Below, piece by piece: positions 11,314 to 18,830 of a stretch of 37,774 nucleotides of DNA; the stretch's first letter is position 1, and every line of letters starts with the position of its first letter. A program made the translations under genes and the position numbers. Under the pieces are notes generated by a model, which ran no database searches, was not told the origin of the DNA, and saw only the letters and a program-made list of their open reading frames with translations. Source of the DNA: Candidatus Rokuibacteriota bacterium (GTDB lineage: Bacteria > Methylomirabilota > Methylomirabilia > Rokubacteriales > CSP1-6); assembly GCA_003221615.1 (NCBI GenBank), contig QHSQ01000101.1, positions 1-37,774 of the forward strand, written 5' to 3'.

Positions 11314-12204
11314 TCAATGCTTGCCGTTCTCGACGGTCGCGCGCTCGATCGCTAGAAGCTTCTCGAGGTCGATCACGCCGAGCATGTCCTTTTCCACGGG
11401 GCTCCAGTCGGGCTTCGTCTTCACGTTGGCGCCGAACCCATCGGCGAGCTCCTCGTAGACCTTCTTCCACGCGGCGTACGCCGCCAGCAGCGGGGTCGAG
11501 GGATCGGCCACGATCTTGTAGCCGAGCCCGCCGAGGTCCGCGAGGCTCAGGCCGAGACCCGCCAGACCGCCGCGGCTGGCGAGGTACATCAAGGGTCCGC
11601 CGAGCCGCTCGGAGATCGCCCGTAGCTGCTCTGGCTTGTGCGCCATCGAGAGCAGCAAGAGATCGGCGCCGGCCCGGCGATACGCCTCGCCCCGGCGGAG
11701 CGCGTCGTCCATGTCGCTCGCCCGGATCGCGTTCGTGCGCGCCACGATCAGAAAATCCGGGTTGCGCCGCGCCGCCACGGCTTCCTTCACCTTGGCCGCC
11801 ATCAGCTCGGACGGGATCATGTGCTCGATCCCGGCGTGATGGTGGGCGCGCTTGGGGACCAGCTGGTCCTCGATCTCGATCGCCGCGAAGCCGGCGGCCT
11901 CGCTCATGCCGATCGTTCGGTGCATGTGCATCGGGTCGCCGTAGCCGCACGCCCCGTCGAGGATGAGCGGCAAGGAGGAGACGGCGCCGATCTCGACGGC
12001 CGTCTGGCACATCTCGGTCACGTTCAGGTTCGCCTCGAGGGCGACCTTCTGGTAGCCAGTCGAGCCGCCGCCCAGATAGCCTGCCGGAAACCCGGCCGCC
12101 TCGGCCATGCGCGCCATCAAGGGATTCAGGACCAGCGGCGCGGTCACCGGCAACGGCCGCTGGATCAGATCACGGAGAGTGGGACGTTCCTTTCGGGCCG
12201 CCAC
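11314..12204 (-). CDS. Isocitrate lyase / PEP mutase superfamily enzyme
   Basis: A 296-residue (beta/alpha)8-type protein. The family's first metal-site region appears as LILDGACGYGDP (Asp83), and AIEIEDQ (109-114) supplies acidic residues. The catalytic loop reads PKRAHHHAG (117-125), without the Cys of true isocitrate and methylisocitrate lyases (KKCGH). The protein is therefore more like the oxaloacetate-decarboxylase, carboxyvinyl-carboxyphosphonate or PEP-hydrolase branches. The GTG at 12204 is preferred because GAGGAGGT lies 5 bases upstream; the longer frame has a non-family N-terminus. It lies between the permease genes and the Rieske oxygenase, suggesting cleavage of a small dicarboxylate-like intermediate. 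The exact reaction is not inferable. Confidence 0.85.
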   Translation of the reverse strand: MAARKERPTLRDLIQRPLPVTAPLVLNPLMARMAEAAGFPAGYLGGGSTGYQKVALEANLNVTEMCQTAVEIGAVSSLPLILDGACGYGDPMHMHRTIGMSEAAGFAAIEIEDQLVPKRAHHHAGIEHMIPSELMAAKVKEAVAARRNPDFLIVARTNAIRASDMDDALRRGEAYRRAGADLLLLSMAHKPEQLRAISERLGGPLMYLASRGGLAGLGLSLADLGGLGYKIVADPSTPLLAAYAAWKKVYEELADGFGANVKTKPDWSPVEKDMLGVIDLEKLLAIERATVENGKH

Positions 12205-12250
12205 GGAACACCTCCTCGCTGGGATGATACACCGAGCCGACGGCCGTCCC

Positions 12251-13084
12251 TCAGGCGCTCCCGCGCAGCCGCGGGTCGAGCGCATCACGGAGCCCGTCCC
12301 CGACGAGGTTGAACGCCAGCACGGCGATCATGATCGCCACGCCCGGCACCGTCGCCACGTGCGGCGCGACCAGCAGGACGTCGCGGCCCGTGGAGACCAT
12401 CAGCCCCCACGACGCGGTCGGCGGCTGAACGCCGAGCCCGAGGAAGGACAGCGCCGCCTCGAGCAGGATCGCGTTGGCCATGAAGAGCGTCGCGTAGACG
12501 ACGAGCCCCGGGACGATGTTGGGGAGGATGTGGCGCCGGAGCAGGGCCGGCGTGGCCGCGCCCAGGGCTCGCGCGGCGCCCACGTACTCGGTCTCGCGAA
12601 GCGCCAGCACCGAGCCGCGGACCATCCGGGTCACCGTCGGGATCCCCCAGACGCCGACCGCGATCGTGGTGTTCAGGGCGCCGGTGCCCATGGCCGCCAC
12701 GATCGCGAGGGCCAGCAGGAGATAGGGAAAGGCCAGGAGGATCTCGATCCCGCGCATCATGATCGCGTCGAGCCACCCGCCGGCGAAGCCGGAGATCGTG
12801 CCCAGCACGAGCCCACCGGCCAGCGCGATCAGCACGGACACCACGCCGACCAGCAGCGCGATGCGCGAGCCATAGATCACCCGCGAGAAAATGTCGCGCC
12901 CGAACTCGTCGGCGCCGAGCCAGTACTTGGCGCCCGGCTTCGAGCGCTTCTCGATGAGACTCTGCCGCGCGGGGTCGTAGGGCGCGAGCCAGGGCGCCAG
13001 CGCGGCGCTCAGCGCGAGCACCACGATCAGCGCAAGGCCGACCACGGCGAGCCGATTGCGGTAGAAGCGCTTCCAGGCGGTCAT
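12251..13084 (-). CDS. ABC transporter permease, DppC/OppC family
   Basis: A 277-residue integral membrane protein. The first TM segment near 13-33 is followed by the typical YWLGADEFGRDIFSR motif (54-68). About five more TM helices follow, and the EAA coupling loop is EYVGAARALGAATPALLRRH. The C-terminus DALDPRLRG is diagnostic for the DppC/OppC subfamily. It pairs with the adjacent DppB/OppB-type permease to import peptides or other solutes delivered by the binding protein. No ATPase gene is in the cluster. The stop is 46 bp from the lyase start. Confidence 0.93.
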   Translation of the reverse strand: MTAWKRFYRNRLAVVGLALIVVLALSAALAPWLAPYDPARQSLIEKRSKPGAKYWLGADEFGRDIFSRVIYGSRIALLVGVVSVLIALAGGLVLGTISGFAGGWLDAIMMRGIEILLAFPYLLLALAIVAAMGTGALNTTIAVGVWGIPTVTRMVRGSVLALRETEYVGAARALGAATPALLRRHILPNIVPGLVVYATLFMANAILLEAALSFLGLGVQPPTASWGLMVSTGRDVLLVAPHVATVPGVAIMIAVLAFNLVGDGLRDALDPRLRGSA

Positions 13085-13110
13085 GGGTCAGCTCGCGTGT
13101 GGGCGCGCGG

Positions 13111-14034
13111 TCATCCCTGGCGTCCGATCCGCGGATCGAGCAGGCCGTACGAGAGATCGACCAGGAGGTTGATCACGACGAACACGAGCGCGAAGACCAG
13201 CACCGCGCCCTGGAGCAGGATGTAGTCGCGCGCGAAGATCGCCTTGACCATGAGACGGCCGAGGCCCGGCCACGCGAAGACGGTCTCGGTGAGCACGGCG
13301 CCGCCCATCAGCTGCCCCGACTGCAGGCCGAGCAGAGTGAGGATCGGGATGAACGCGTTGCGCAAGGCGTGCCGGGCGAGCACCCAGAACTCGCCGACGC
13401 CTTTGGCGCGCGCGGTGCGCACGTAGTCCTCGCGCAGCACGTCGAGGACCGCGGCGCGCGTCATGCGAGCGATCATCGCGATCGACGGAAGCGCCAGCGT
13501 GACCGATGGCAGGATCAAGTGCGTCAGCGAGCCGGCGCCGCCGACCGGCAGCCAGTTGAGCCACAACGAGAACACCACGATCAGCACCAGGCCGGTCCAG
13601 AAGATCGGCATCGAGAGACCGAACAGCGAGCCGAGCCGCGCGAGCGCGTCGAAGACCGAGTTCGGCCACACGGCCGAGGCGACGCCCGAGACGATGCCGG
13701 CGACGGCGGCGAGCGCGAGCGCGGCGACGGTCAGCTGCAAGGTGGCCGGCCAGGCATCGGCCAGCTCCGCCGCGACCGGACGATTCTGCTGGATCGAGCG
13801 GCCGAGGTCGCCGCGCACGACACGGCCGACGTATTCGAGATAGCGGACGAGGAAGGGCTTGTCGAGCCCGAGGTGATCGCGGAGCTTCGCGACGGCGTCT
13901 TTCGTGGCGTGCTCGCCGAGCATCAACGTCACCGCGTCGCCCGGCAGGAGATCGACCGTGAGCATGACCACGAACACCACGCCGAGCAGGACGGGCACGG
14001 CGAGGAGGAGGCGGCGGACGATGAACGTCAACAA
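13111..14034 (-). CDS. ABC transporter permease, DppB/OppB family
   Basis: A 307-residue membrane protein. Features are the N-terminal RRLLLAVPVLLGVVF, the LGLDKPFLVRYLEYVGRVVRGDLGRS region (56-81), TM helices through the second half, the EAA loop in LREDYVRTARAKGVGEFWVL, and the C-terminal DLSYGLLDPRIG. The likely start is TTG at 14034, or the next TTG at 14031. There is no Shine-Dalgarno of note, because the upstream bases belong to the 3' arm of the intercistronic hairpin. The start is therefore uncertain by a few codons. It works with the DppC-type permease encoded 26 bp downstream. Confidence 0.9.
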   Translation of the reverse strand: MLTFIVRRLLLAVPVLLGVVFVVMLTVDLLPGDAVTLMLGEHATKDAVAKLRDHLGLDKPFLVRYLEYVGRVVRGDLGRSIQQNRPVAAELADAWPATLQLTVAALALAAVAGIVSGVASAVWPNSVFDALARLGSLFGLSMPIFWTGLVLIVVFSLWLNWLPVGGAGSLTHLILPSVTLALPSIAMIARMTRAAVLDVLREDYVRTARAKGVGEFWVLARHALRNAFIPILTLLGLQSGQLMGGAVLTETVFAWPGLGRLMVKAIFARDYILLQGAVLVFALVFVVINLLVDLSYGLLDPRIGRQG

Positions 14035-14042
14035 TCAATAGA

Positions 14043-14071
14043 GGAGCGCCCCGGGTTTCCCGGGGCGCTCC
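14043..14071 (-). terminator. Perfect 13-bp hairpin between binding protein and permease genes
   Basis: GGAGCGCCCCGGG (14043-14055) pairs with CCCGGGGCGCTCC (14059-14071) around a TTT loop. No U-tract follows on the minus strand. Its position after the binding-protein gene is the usual place for a hairpin that protects the upstream mRNA or partly terminates transcription, giving more binding protein than permease. It also leaves the dppB-like start without a clear ribosome binding site. Confidence 0.7.
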
Positions 14072-14085
14072 GAACGCTGGGGGGT

Positions 14086-14112
14086 ATGGGGGGCCATGTC
14101 GGGGCCCCCCAT
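14086..14112 (-). terminator. Second hairpin right after the binding-protein stop codon
   Basis: ATGGGGGGCC (14086-14095) and GGCCCCCCAT (14103-14112) form a 10-bp stem with a 7-nt loop. It begins one base after the stop codon of the binding-protein gene (TGA at 14116-14114). Together with the 14043-14071 hairpin it makes a tandem stem-loop pair in a 79-bp gap. Confidence 0.6.
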
Positions 14113-14113
14113 C

Positions 14114-15703
14114 TCACTTGTCGATCCAGGTCTTCGAAAGGGTCAGATTGTACTCGACCGGGTGGATGTGGAAGCCCTTCACGTTGGCGCGCGAGGCGAT
14201 GATCTCCTTGGTCGTGTAGACCGGGATCCACACCATCTCCTTGGCGACGATGTCCTGCACTTCGCCGTAGAGCTTCTCACGCTCGGTCTGGTTCAGGCTG
14301 CGCCGCGCCTGCTCGACGAGCGTGTCCACGCGCGGGTTCGAATAGCGCGAGGTGTTCCAGCCGGCCGGGGGCACCTGCTTGCTGTGGAAGAGGGCGTAGA
14401 GCGAATAGTCCGCGTCGGCGTTGGAGGTCACCCAGCCGAGCGTGAACATGTGGTGGTTGAGCGGGTTGCCGCGCACCTGCTGGAACACCGCGGCCCACTC
14501 CAGCACCTGCACCTTCGCCTCGACGCCGACCTCCTTGAACATCGCCTGGATCGCCTCGGTGATCTCGCCGTCCTTGGGGTAGCGGCCGCGCGCGGCCAGC
14601 CACGAAAGCGACAGCCGCTGACCGCCCTTGACCATGATCCCGTCGGCGCCGGGCGCCCAGCCGGCCTGGGTCAGGAGCGCCTTGGCCTTCGCGCGATCGA
14701 ACGGATAGAGGCGGTCGAGGTGCATGTCCTTGAAGCCGAACACGCCGGGCGCCAGCACGCCGAGCGCCGGTCCCGCCGAGCCTTCCATGATGTTGTCGAG
14801 AATCGCCTTGCGGTCGACCGCGTGCAGCAACGCCTGCCGCACGCGCACGTCGTCGAGCGGCGGCAGGCCGGCGTGGAGGCCCGCGAAGACGACGCGGATG
14901 CCGGTCGTCTCGTGCACGGTGAATTTCGAGTCCTTCCGGAGCGCCGGGAGCTGCGCGGGCGAGGGGAACAGCACCATGTCGGCGTCCCCGGTCTGGAGCG
15001 CGATCATCCGCGCGCCCTCCTCGGGCACGACCTTGAACACGACGCGGTCGACCAGGGCCTTGTCGCCCCAGTAGTCCGGGTTGCGCTCGATGATCACGTG
15101 GGTGTTGGTCTTCCACTCGACGAACTTGAAGGGCCCGGTACCCACCGGCGCCCGGCTGAAGTCCGAGCCCATCTTCTGGACGGCGCTCGGCGAGATGATC
15201 CCCATGCAGTACATCGCCAGGGTGCGGAGGATCGGGCCGTAGGGCTCCTTGGTGACGACGTCGACCGTGAGGTCGTCGACCACCTCGGCGCCGTCGAGCG
15301 AGCCCGCGAGGCTCGCCCAGCGCGCCGGCGGCGTGCCGCGCAGCGCCCGGTCGAATGTGAACTTCACGGCGGCCGCGTTGAAGGGCGTGCCGTCGTGGAA
15401 CTTGACGCCGGGCCGCAGCTTGAAGCGCACCTTGGTGGGCGACATCACCTCGTATGACGTCGCCAGCGCCGGCTTGACCTGCATCTTCTCGTCGAGCGTC
15501 AGGAGCCCCTCGAGCATGTTGAAGTAGACCCATGCGCCAGGCGCGGTGGTCTCGAGGTTCGGGTCGAGCGAGACGGGGTCCGTCGGCCGAACGATCGTCA
15601 GGGTGCCGCCGCGCTTCTGCGCGTCGGCCGCGGGGACGAGCGCCGCCGCGAGCCCCAACACGAGGCACCCGATCAGGAGGCGTGAACGAAGAGTCGGTCG
15701 CAT
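14114..15703 (-). CDS. ABC transporter substrate-binding protein, family 5 (DppA/OppA type)
   Basis: A 529-residue exported protein. The signal peptide has basic residues (MRPTLRSR), a hydrophobic core to about residue 24 and a likely type I cleavage after AADAQ (near 29). The mature part has family-5 landmarks: GGTLTIVRPTDPVSLDPN at the start, FKLRPGVKFHDGTPFNAAAVKFTFDR (100-125 region), GTGPFKFVEW and ERNPDYWG. It captures a peptide or other solute in the periplasm for the two adjacent permeases. The ATG at 15703 is supported by AAGGAG 9 bases upstream. A 75-nt in-frame extension to ATG 15778 is part of repeat unit C1 and is probably not translated as fusion. Upstream lies the triple repeat. 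Confidence 0.93.
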   Translation of the reverse strand: MRPTLRSRLLIGCLVLGLAAALVPAADAQKRGGTLTIVRPTDPVSLDPNLETTAPGAWVYFNMLEGLLTLDEKMQVKPALATSYEVMSPTKVRFKLRPGVKFHDGTPFNAAAVKFTFDRALRGTPPARWASLAGSLDGAEVVDDLTVDVVTKEPYGPILRTLAMYCMGIISPSAVQKMGSDFSRAPVGTGPFKFVEWKTNTHVIIERNPDYWGDKALVDRVVFKVVPEEGARMIALQTGDADMVLFPSPAQLPALRKDSKFTVHETTGIRVVFAGLHAGLPPLDDVRVRQALLHAVDRKAILDNIMEGSAGPALGVLAPGVFGFKDMHLDRLYPFDRAKAKALLTQAGWAPGADGIMVKGGQRLSLSWLAARGRYPKDGEITEAIQAMFKEVGVEAKVQVLEWAAVFQQVRGNPLNHHMFTLGWVTSNADADYSLYALFHSKQVPPAGWNTSRYSNPRVDTLVEQARRSLNQTEREKLYGEVQDIVAKEMVWIPVYTTKEIIASRANVKGFHIHPVEYNLTLSKTWIDK

Positions 15704-15721
15704 GCACTGGCTCCTTAGTTG

Positions 15722-15770
15722 GCGCACCTCGGCCGGCGGGGCCCCAGCCCCGCGACGGCCTGCGGCGCGC
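15722..15770 (-). repeat. Palindromic leader element, copy C1 (long class), nearest the binding-protein gene
   Basis: The core is 15731-15760. The outer stem on the minus strand is GCGCGCC (15770-15764) with GGTGCGC (15728-15722), seven pairs with one G·U. It ends 18 bases before the ATG, followed by CAACTAAGGAG, which contains the Shine-Dalgarno. It is the last of three direct repeats with a period of 63 bp. Confidence 0.9.
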
Positions 15771-15784
15771 ACCACCATTTAGAA

Positions 15785-15833
15785 GCGCACCTCGGCCGGC
15801 GGGGCTCCAGCCCCGCGACGGCCTGCGGCGCGC
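15785..15833 (-). repeat. Palindromic leader element, copy C2 (long class)
   Basis: Core 15794-15823. It matches C1 except for one change in the hairpin loop (minus strand TGGG to TGGA), which leaves the stem untouched. The linker to C1 contains TAA immediately followed by ATG (15781-15776). Confidence 0.9.
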
Positions 15834-15847
15834 ACCACCATTTAGAA

Positions 15848-15896
15848 GCGCACCTCGGCCGGCGGGGCCCCAGCCCCGCGACGGCCTGCGGCGCGC
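15848..15896 (-). repeat. Palindromic leader element, copy C3 (long class), first in the direction of transcription
   Basis: Core 15857-15886, matching C1. The linker to C2 again contains TAAATG (15844-15839). A 10-bp palindrome GGCCCGGGCC lies just upstream, between this copy and the stop of the peptidase gene. The 226-bp gap between that stop and the binding-protein start is filled mostly by the three copies. Confidence 0.9.
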
Positions 15897-15929
15897 ACCA
15901 CCATTGTGTCGCCCGCCGGCCCGGGCCGA

Positions 15930-17669
15930 TCATTGACGCAAGAGGTCGTCGGCCGCCGAGGCGGCCGTATCGAAAGCGTGAACGGCGCGGTTGCGCTCGC
16001 GCACGAGTGCCGCCCGCGCGAACTTGAACGCGTCGGTATCGGGATCGAGCGCCGCCAGCGCGCGCACGCGCTGGAGCCCGGCGAGGGGCGGAATGGGCAG
16101 CGCCAGATCGTGAGTGAATCGATCCCCGGTGGTGTAGCTGAGCGGCACCAGCGCGCGTGAGAGGCGCATGAGCCCGCGGTTGATCGCGTCGAGCTTCGCC
16201 GCCGGCGTCCTCGCGTCGACGCCGGCGAGAGCGACGCCGGCCCGGTCGAGAAGCTCCACGAGCGCGCGCGCGGCGTCCACCGCGGGCGCCAGATCGAATC
16301 GCGCACCGGCGGCGGCCTGCAGAGCCTCGAGCTCGGCCAGCAGGCCTCGGGCCGCACGGCCGTGGTCGAGCGGCAGCACCGGCGCGTTCAGCCAGCGCAG
16401 CGCCGAGGCCAGATAGACCTTGGTGTCGAGCGCCAGCACGTCGGCGTCGACCTTGTCGATCGTGTCGTCCTTCGTGTGCCACCACCACGGAAAGCCGGCG
16501 CTTCCGACCAGCCGCTCCATGGCGCGCGACAGATCGGTGTCCTGCTTCGGCAACCCGGAGAGCGACATGAAGGCGGACGGGACGCCGACGCCCCAGAACG
16601 ACTGATCGCCGGCGCGCGAGAAACGCCGGCCGCGGCTGCGCTGGCCGGTGACGTCGGCCACGACCGTCTCGGCGAAGCGCTGGGCGTCCTCGGTCGCGTG
16701 GAGCACGGAGTAGTCGGTGGCGCCGCGCGCCCCGGTGGAGTCGACGTTGAGGTGGAGCACGCAGCGCTGATGCAGCTCGCGCCAGGCGTGATCCGCGTAC
16801 CAGGCCGAGCCGGCGTAGCGACCGTGCGAGTGCCCGGACCAGAACGCGAAGCGGATCCCGCGGCGGAGCGCGTCGCGACGGCCGGCCAGCAAGCGCGCCA
16901 CCTCGAGCATCGTGGCGTTCGCGGTCCCGTTGTCCATCGCGCCGTAGTGCCACGAGTCGACATGGCCGGAGAACAGCAGGAACCGGTCCTCGTGGCGCCC
17001 GACCAGCTCGCCGACCAGATGCGGAATGGGCATCCAGCCCGTGCGCACGCGCGTCGTCATCCGGACGTTCACCGGCCCGCGCGTCAGGAGCGCGCGCAGG
17101 CGCTGGCCCTCGGCGCCGAGCACCGAGAGACACGGGACCGCCGGGATACGCCATGCGGTCTCCGGCGACGGCGTGCCCCAGATCGTCGTCACGATCATGT
17201 TGTGGAGGTGATCCATCAGCACGAAGATCTGCCCCAGGGTGCCCGCTTGCTGGGCGACCCACGCGCGGCCGGGGGCGGGGAGCCCGTTGACGAGCGCGAT
17301 CTTGCCCGCGGCGTTCGCCCGCGCGTAGTCGGCGGGACGGCCGTCGCCGACGTCGACGAGCTCACCCTCGAGCGCCTCCACCGAGGTGGAGAACGAGTGC
17401 GTGAGCCCCTCGATCGTGCCGCAGTCGGGGAGGTGAACTCGCCCCTCCAGCGGCAGGCTGATGTAGGCCTCGATCTCGCGCCGCTCCACCTCGAGGCCAT
17501 AGGATTTCAACGTCCGCTCGATGTAGTCGAACGCCTGCGCCTCGCCCGGGCTGCCCGACTCGCGCTCGAGGGCGCCGATCGTCCGCACGTGCTCCATGAG
17601 CGTCTTGTCCGAGACCTGGGCGGACAGCGCCGCCTCCAGCGGATCTCGGTAATCCCATCCCGAGGTCAT
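15930..17669 (-). CDS. M28-like zinc peptidase with PA-type insert, atypical active site
   Basis: A 579-residue protein without a signal peptide. A PA-like insert spans roughly 75-200 and the M28 catalytic fold roughly 215-415, followed by a helical C-terminal region. Candidate zinc ligands are His236 (SGHVDSW), Asp246 (MDNGTAN), Asp310 (LNVDSTG) and His398 (WWWHTKDD). The segment that normally reads GEExGLxGS reads FWSGHSHGRYAGSAWY (276-291), so the general-base Glu and the Glu zinc ligand are replaced by His/Ser. It may be a diverged subfamily with altered chemistry. GGAGGAG precedes the ATG, which overlaps the upstream stop (ATGA). Proximity to a peptide-type ABC system suggests processing of an imported amide or peptide. 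Confidence 0.8.
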   Translation of the reverse strand: MTSGWDYRDPLEAALSAQVSDKTLMEHVRTIGALERESGSPGEAQAFDYIERTLKSYGLEVERREIEAYISLPLEGRVHLPDCGTIEGLTHSFSTSVEALEGELVDVGDGRPADYARANAAGKIALVNGLPAPGRAWVAQQAGTLGQIFVLMDHLHNMIVTTIWGTPSPETAWRIPAVPCLSVLGAEGQRLRALLTRGPVNVRMTTRVRTGWMPIPHLVGELVGRHEDRFLLFSGHVDSWHYGAMDNGTANATMLEVARLLAGRRDALRRGIRFAFWSGHSHGRYAGSAWYADHAWRELHQRCVLHLNVDSTGARGATDYSVLHATEDAQRFAETVVADVTGQRSRGRRFSRAGDQSFWGVGVPSAFMSLSGLPKQDTDLSRAMERLVGSAGFPWWWHTKDDTIDKVDADVLALDTKVYLASALRWLNAPVLPLDHGRAARGLLAELEALQAAAGARFDLAPAVDAARALVELLDRAGVALAGVDARTPAAKLDAINRGLMRLSRALVPLSYTTGDRFTHDLALPIPPLAGLQRVRALAALDPDTDAFKFARAALVRERNRAVHAFDTAASAADDLLRQ

Positions 17670-18694
17670 ACGCTCCTCCGGCTGGCCGCCACCAGCTCGT
17701 CGATGTTGTCCCAGCTCATGACGCGGCGGCCACGCTCGAGATCCTCGATCATCGCGATGAGCCGCTCCGTCAGCGGCATATCGAGGCCGAGCATCCTGGC
17801 CTTCGCGACCGTCGCGCCGAGCAGCGCGCCCACCTCGGTCTTGCGCCGACGCACGACCAGATCGCGCCAGATCCCGGTCTTGGTCTTGGTGTGCTGGCGA
17901 TAGTGCCGGGCGATGATCTCCATCGCGCGCTGCCGGGCCGCCAGGTCACCGCGCGCGGCCGCGCGGTAGTCGGCGGGCGCGTACTCGTCGAACGGCTCCA
18001 GCCTGATACCGGCGGCCTCCGCGGCACGCATGTTCTCGACGACGAGAGCGACCAGCATCTGCTGGACCGCGGGCGAGCGCTCGACCACCTCGTACACGTG
18101 CGCGTCGACGACGGCGGTGGCGACCAGGAGCGCGCCGTAGACGTGCTTGGCCCACGTGTAGCCGAGGACGTTGTCGGTGACCTCGGTCGGCGCCACGACC
18201 GCAAGGAGCTTGGCGAGGCCCTGCACGCGGTCGCTCATGCGGCCGTCGAGCTCGCCGAGCACGAGGGCGCCGTGGCCGCCGTGGAGGATCCGGCCCGGCG
18301 CGACCCAGTCCGCCGCCCAGTTCACGAGGCAGCCGACCGTGCGCGGGGCGCCGATCTTCTCGGCGATCAGCTCCTCGTTGAGGCCGTTCTGGAGCGACAC
18401 GATCGCGCCGTCCGCGGCCAGCCGCGGTGTGAGAACCTCGAGCGCGCCCGATGTGTCCTGCGATTTGACGGCCAAGAGCACCAGGCCGAGCCCGTGACCG
18501 AGCGCGCCGGGTGTGATCGCACGCACCGGCACCGTGACCGAACCCTCACGGCTCTCGATGGTGAGCCCGTGCGCGTTCATCGCCGCGACGTGGTCTTCCG
18601 CGCGGTCGACGAGCACGACGTCGTGACCCGCGCGGGCGAGCGCAGCGCCCGTCACGCCGCCGATCGCGCCGGCGCCATATATCGTGATCGTCAT
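17666..18694 (-). CDS. Ketopantoate reductase (PanE/ApbA) family oxidoreductase
   Basis: A 342-residue protein. The N-terminal NADP-binding motif GAGAIGG (8-14 region) is followed by the family's AVKSQDT and SLQNGLNEE segments and a helical C-terminal domain with KHVYGALLVATAV, where the catalytic Lys sits. PanE reduces 2-dehydropantoate to pantoate for coenzyme A, but many paralogues in catabolic clusters act on other 2-keto acids. The context here, leading a transporter/Rieske cluster, favours a paralogue. The ATG at 18694 has GGAGAG 6 bases upstream; an in-frame extension through repeat copy D is rejected. First gene of the minus-strand cluster, behind a good promoter. Confidence 0.88.
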   Translation of the reverse strand: MTITIYGAGAIGGVTGAALARAGHDVVLVDRAEDHVAAMNAHGLTIESREGSVTVPVRAITPGALGHGLGLVLLAVKSQDTSGALEVLTPRLAADGAIVSLQNGLNEELIAEKIGAPRTVGCLVNWAADWVAPGRILHGGHGALVLGELDGRMSDRVQGLAKLLAVVAPTEVTDNVLGYTWAKHVYGALLVATAVVDAHVYEVVERSPAVQQMLVALVVENMRAAEAAGIRLEPFDEYAPADYRAAARGDLAARQRAMEIIARHYRQHTKTKTGIWRDLVVRRRKTEVGALLGATVAKARMLGLDMPLTERLIAMIEDLERGRRVMSWDNIDELVAASRRSV

Positions 18695-18725
18695 CGAATC
18701 TCTCCGGAGCGGATGGCCAGTGGTC

Positions 18726-18767
18726 CGCGCTGCAGGCCGTCGGGGCTCCCCCGCCGGCCGAGGCACG
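18726..18767 (+). repeat. Palindromic leader element, copy D (short class), inverted relative to panE-like gene
   Basis: The core is 18735-18759, with 5 + 5 base pairs around a single mismatch and a CTC loop. The outer stem is weaker, with one mismatch (CGCGCT with GGCACG). It lies in the 5' leader of the minus-strand ketopantoate reductase gene, ending 31 bases before its ATG, but is oriented opposite to the other copies relative to the gene. Confidence 0.8.
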
Positions 18768-18788
18768 ACTATCGATTATTGATGGGGA

Positions 18789-18817
18789 ATGATGCGGCGG
18801 TCCGGCTGAACTGTCAA
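18789..18817 (-). promoter_or_regulatory. Sigma70-type promoter of the panE-like catabolic cluster
   Basis: On the minus strand TTGACA (18817-18812) is followed after exactly 17 bases by CATCAT (18794-18789), a 4/6 match to TATAAT. Transcription would start near 18782, giving a leader of about 90 nt that carries repeat copy D. The -35 box starts 14 bp beyond the stop of the lptFG fusion gene. Confidence 0.6.
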
Positions 18818-18830
18818 CGGGACTACGAGA

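Larger units (their letters stand above)
15779..15904 (-). other. Two back-to-back 20-codon mini-ORFs inside the tandem repeat
   Basis: On the minus strand each 63-bp unit reads ATG to TAA with 20 sense codons, MVVRAAGRRGAGAPPAEVRF. ORFs run 15904-15842 and 15841-15779, each TAA directly followed by the next ATG. The third ATG (15778) opens in frame into the binding-protein gene. GAGGTG in each repeat end lies 11 bases before the next ATG and could act as a weak Shine-Dalgarno. The arrangement may be an accident of a 63-bp period or a leader-peptide device; translation is unproven. Confidence 0.35.

Noticed and set aside
11314-12204. Glyoxylate-shunt isocitrate lyase
   Set aside because: Too short (296 residues), no KKCGH catalytic loop and no malate synthase nearby.
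15650-15703. Lipoprotein signal (LIGC at residues 10-13 of the binding protein)
   Set aside because: The hydrophobic core continues for about 11 residues beyond the Cys and a normal type I site (AADAQ) follows.
15722-15904. CRISPR array
   Set aside because: Three tandem units with a constant 63-bp period, nearly identical throughout including the linkers; no unique spacers and no cas genes.
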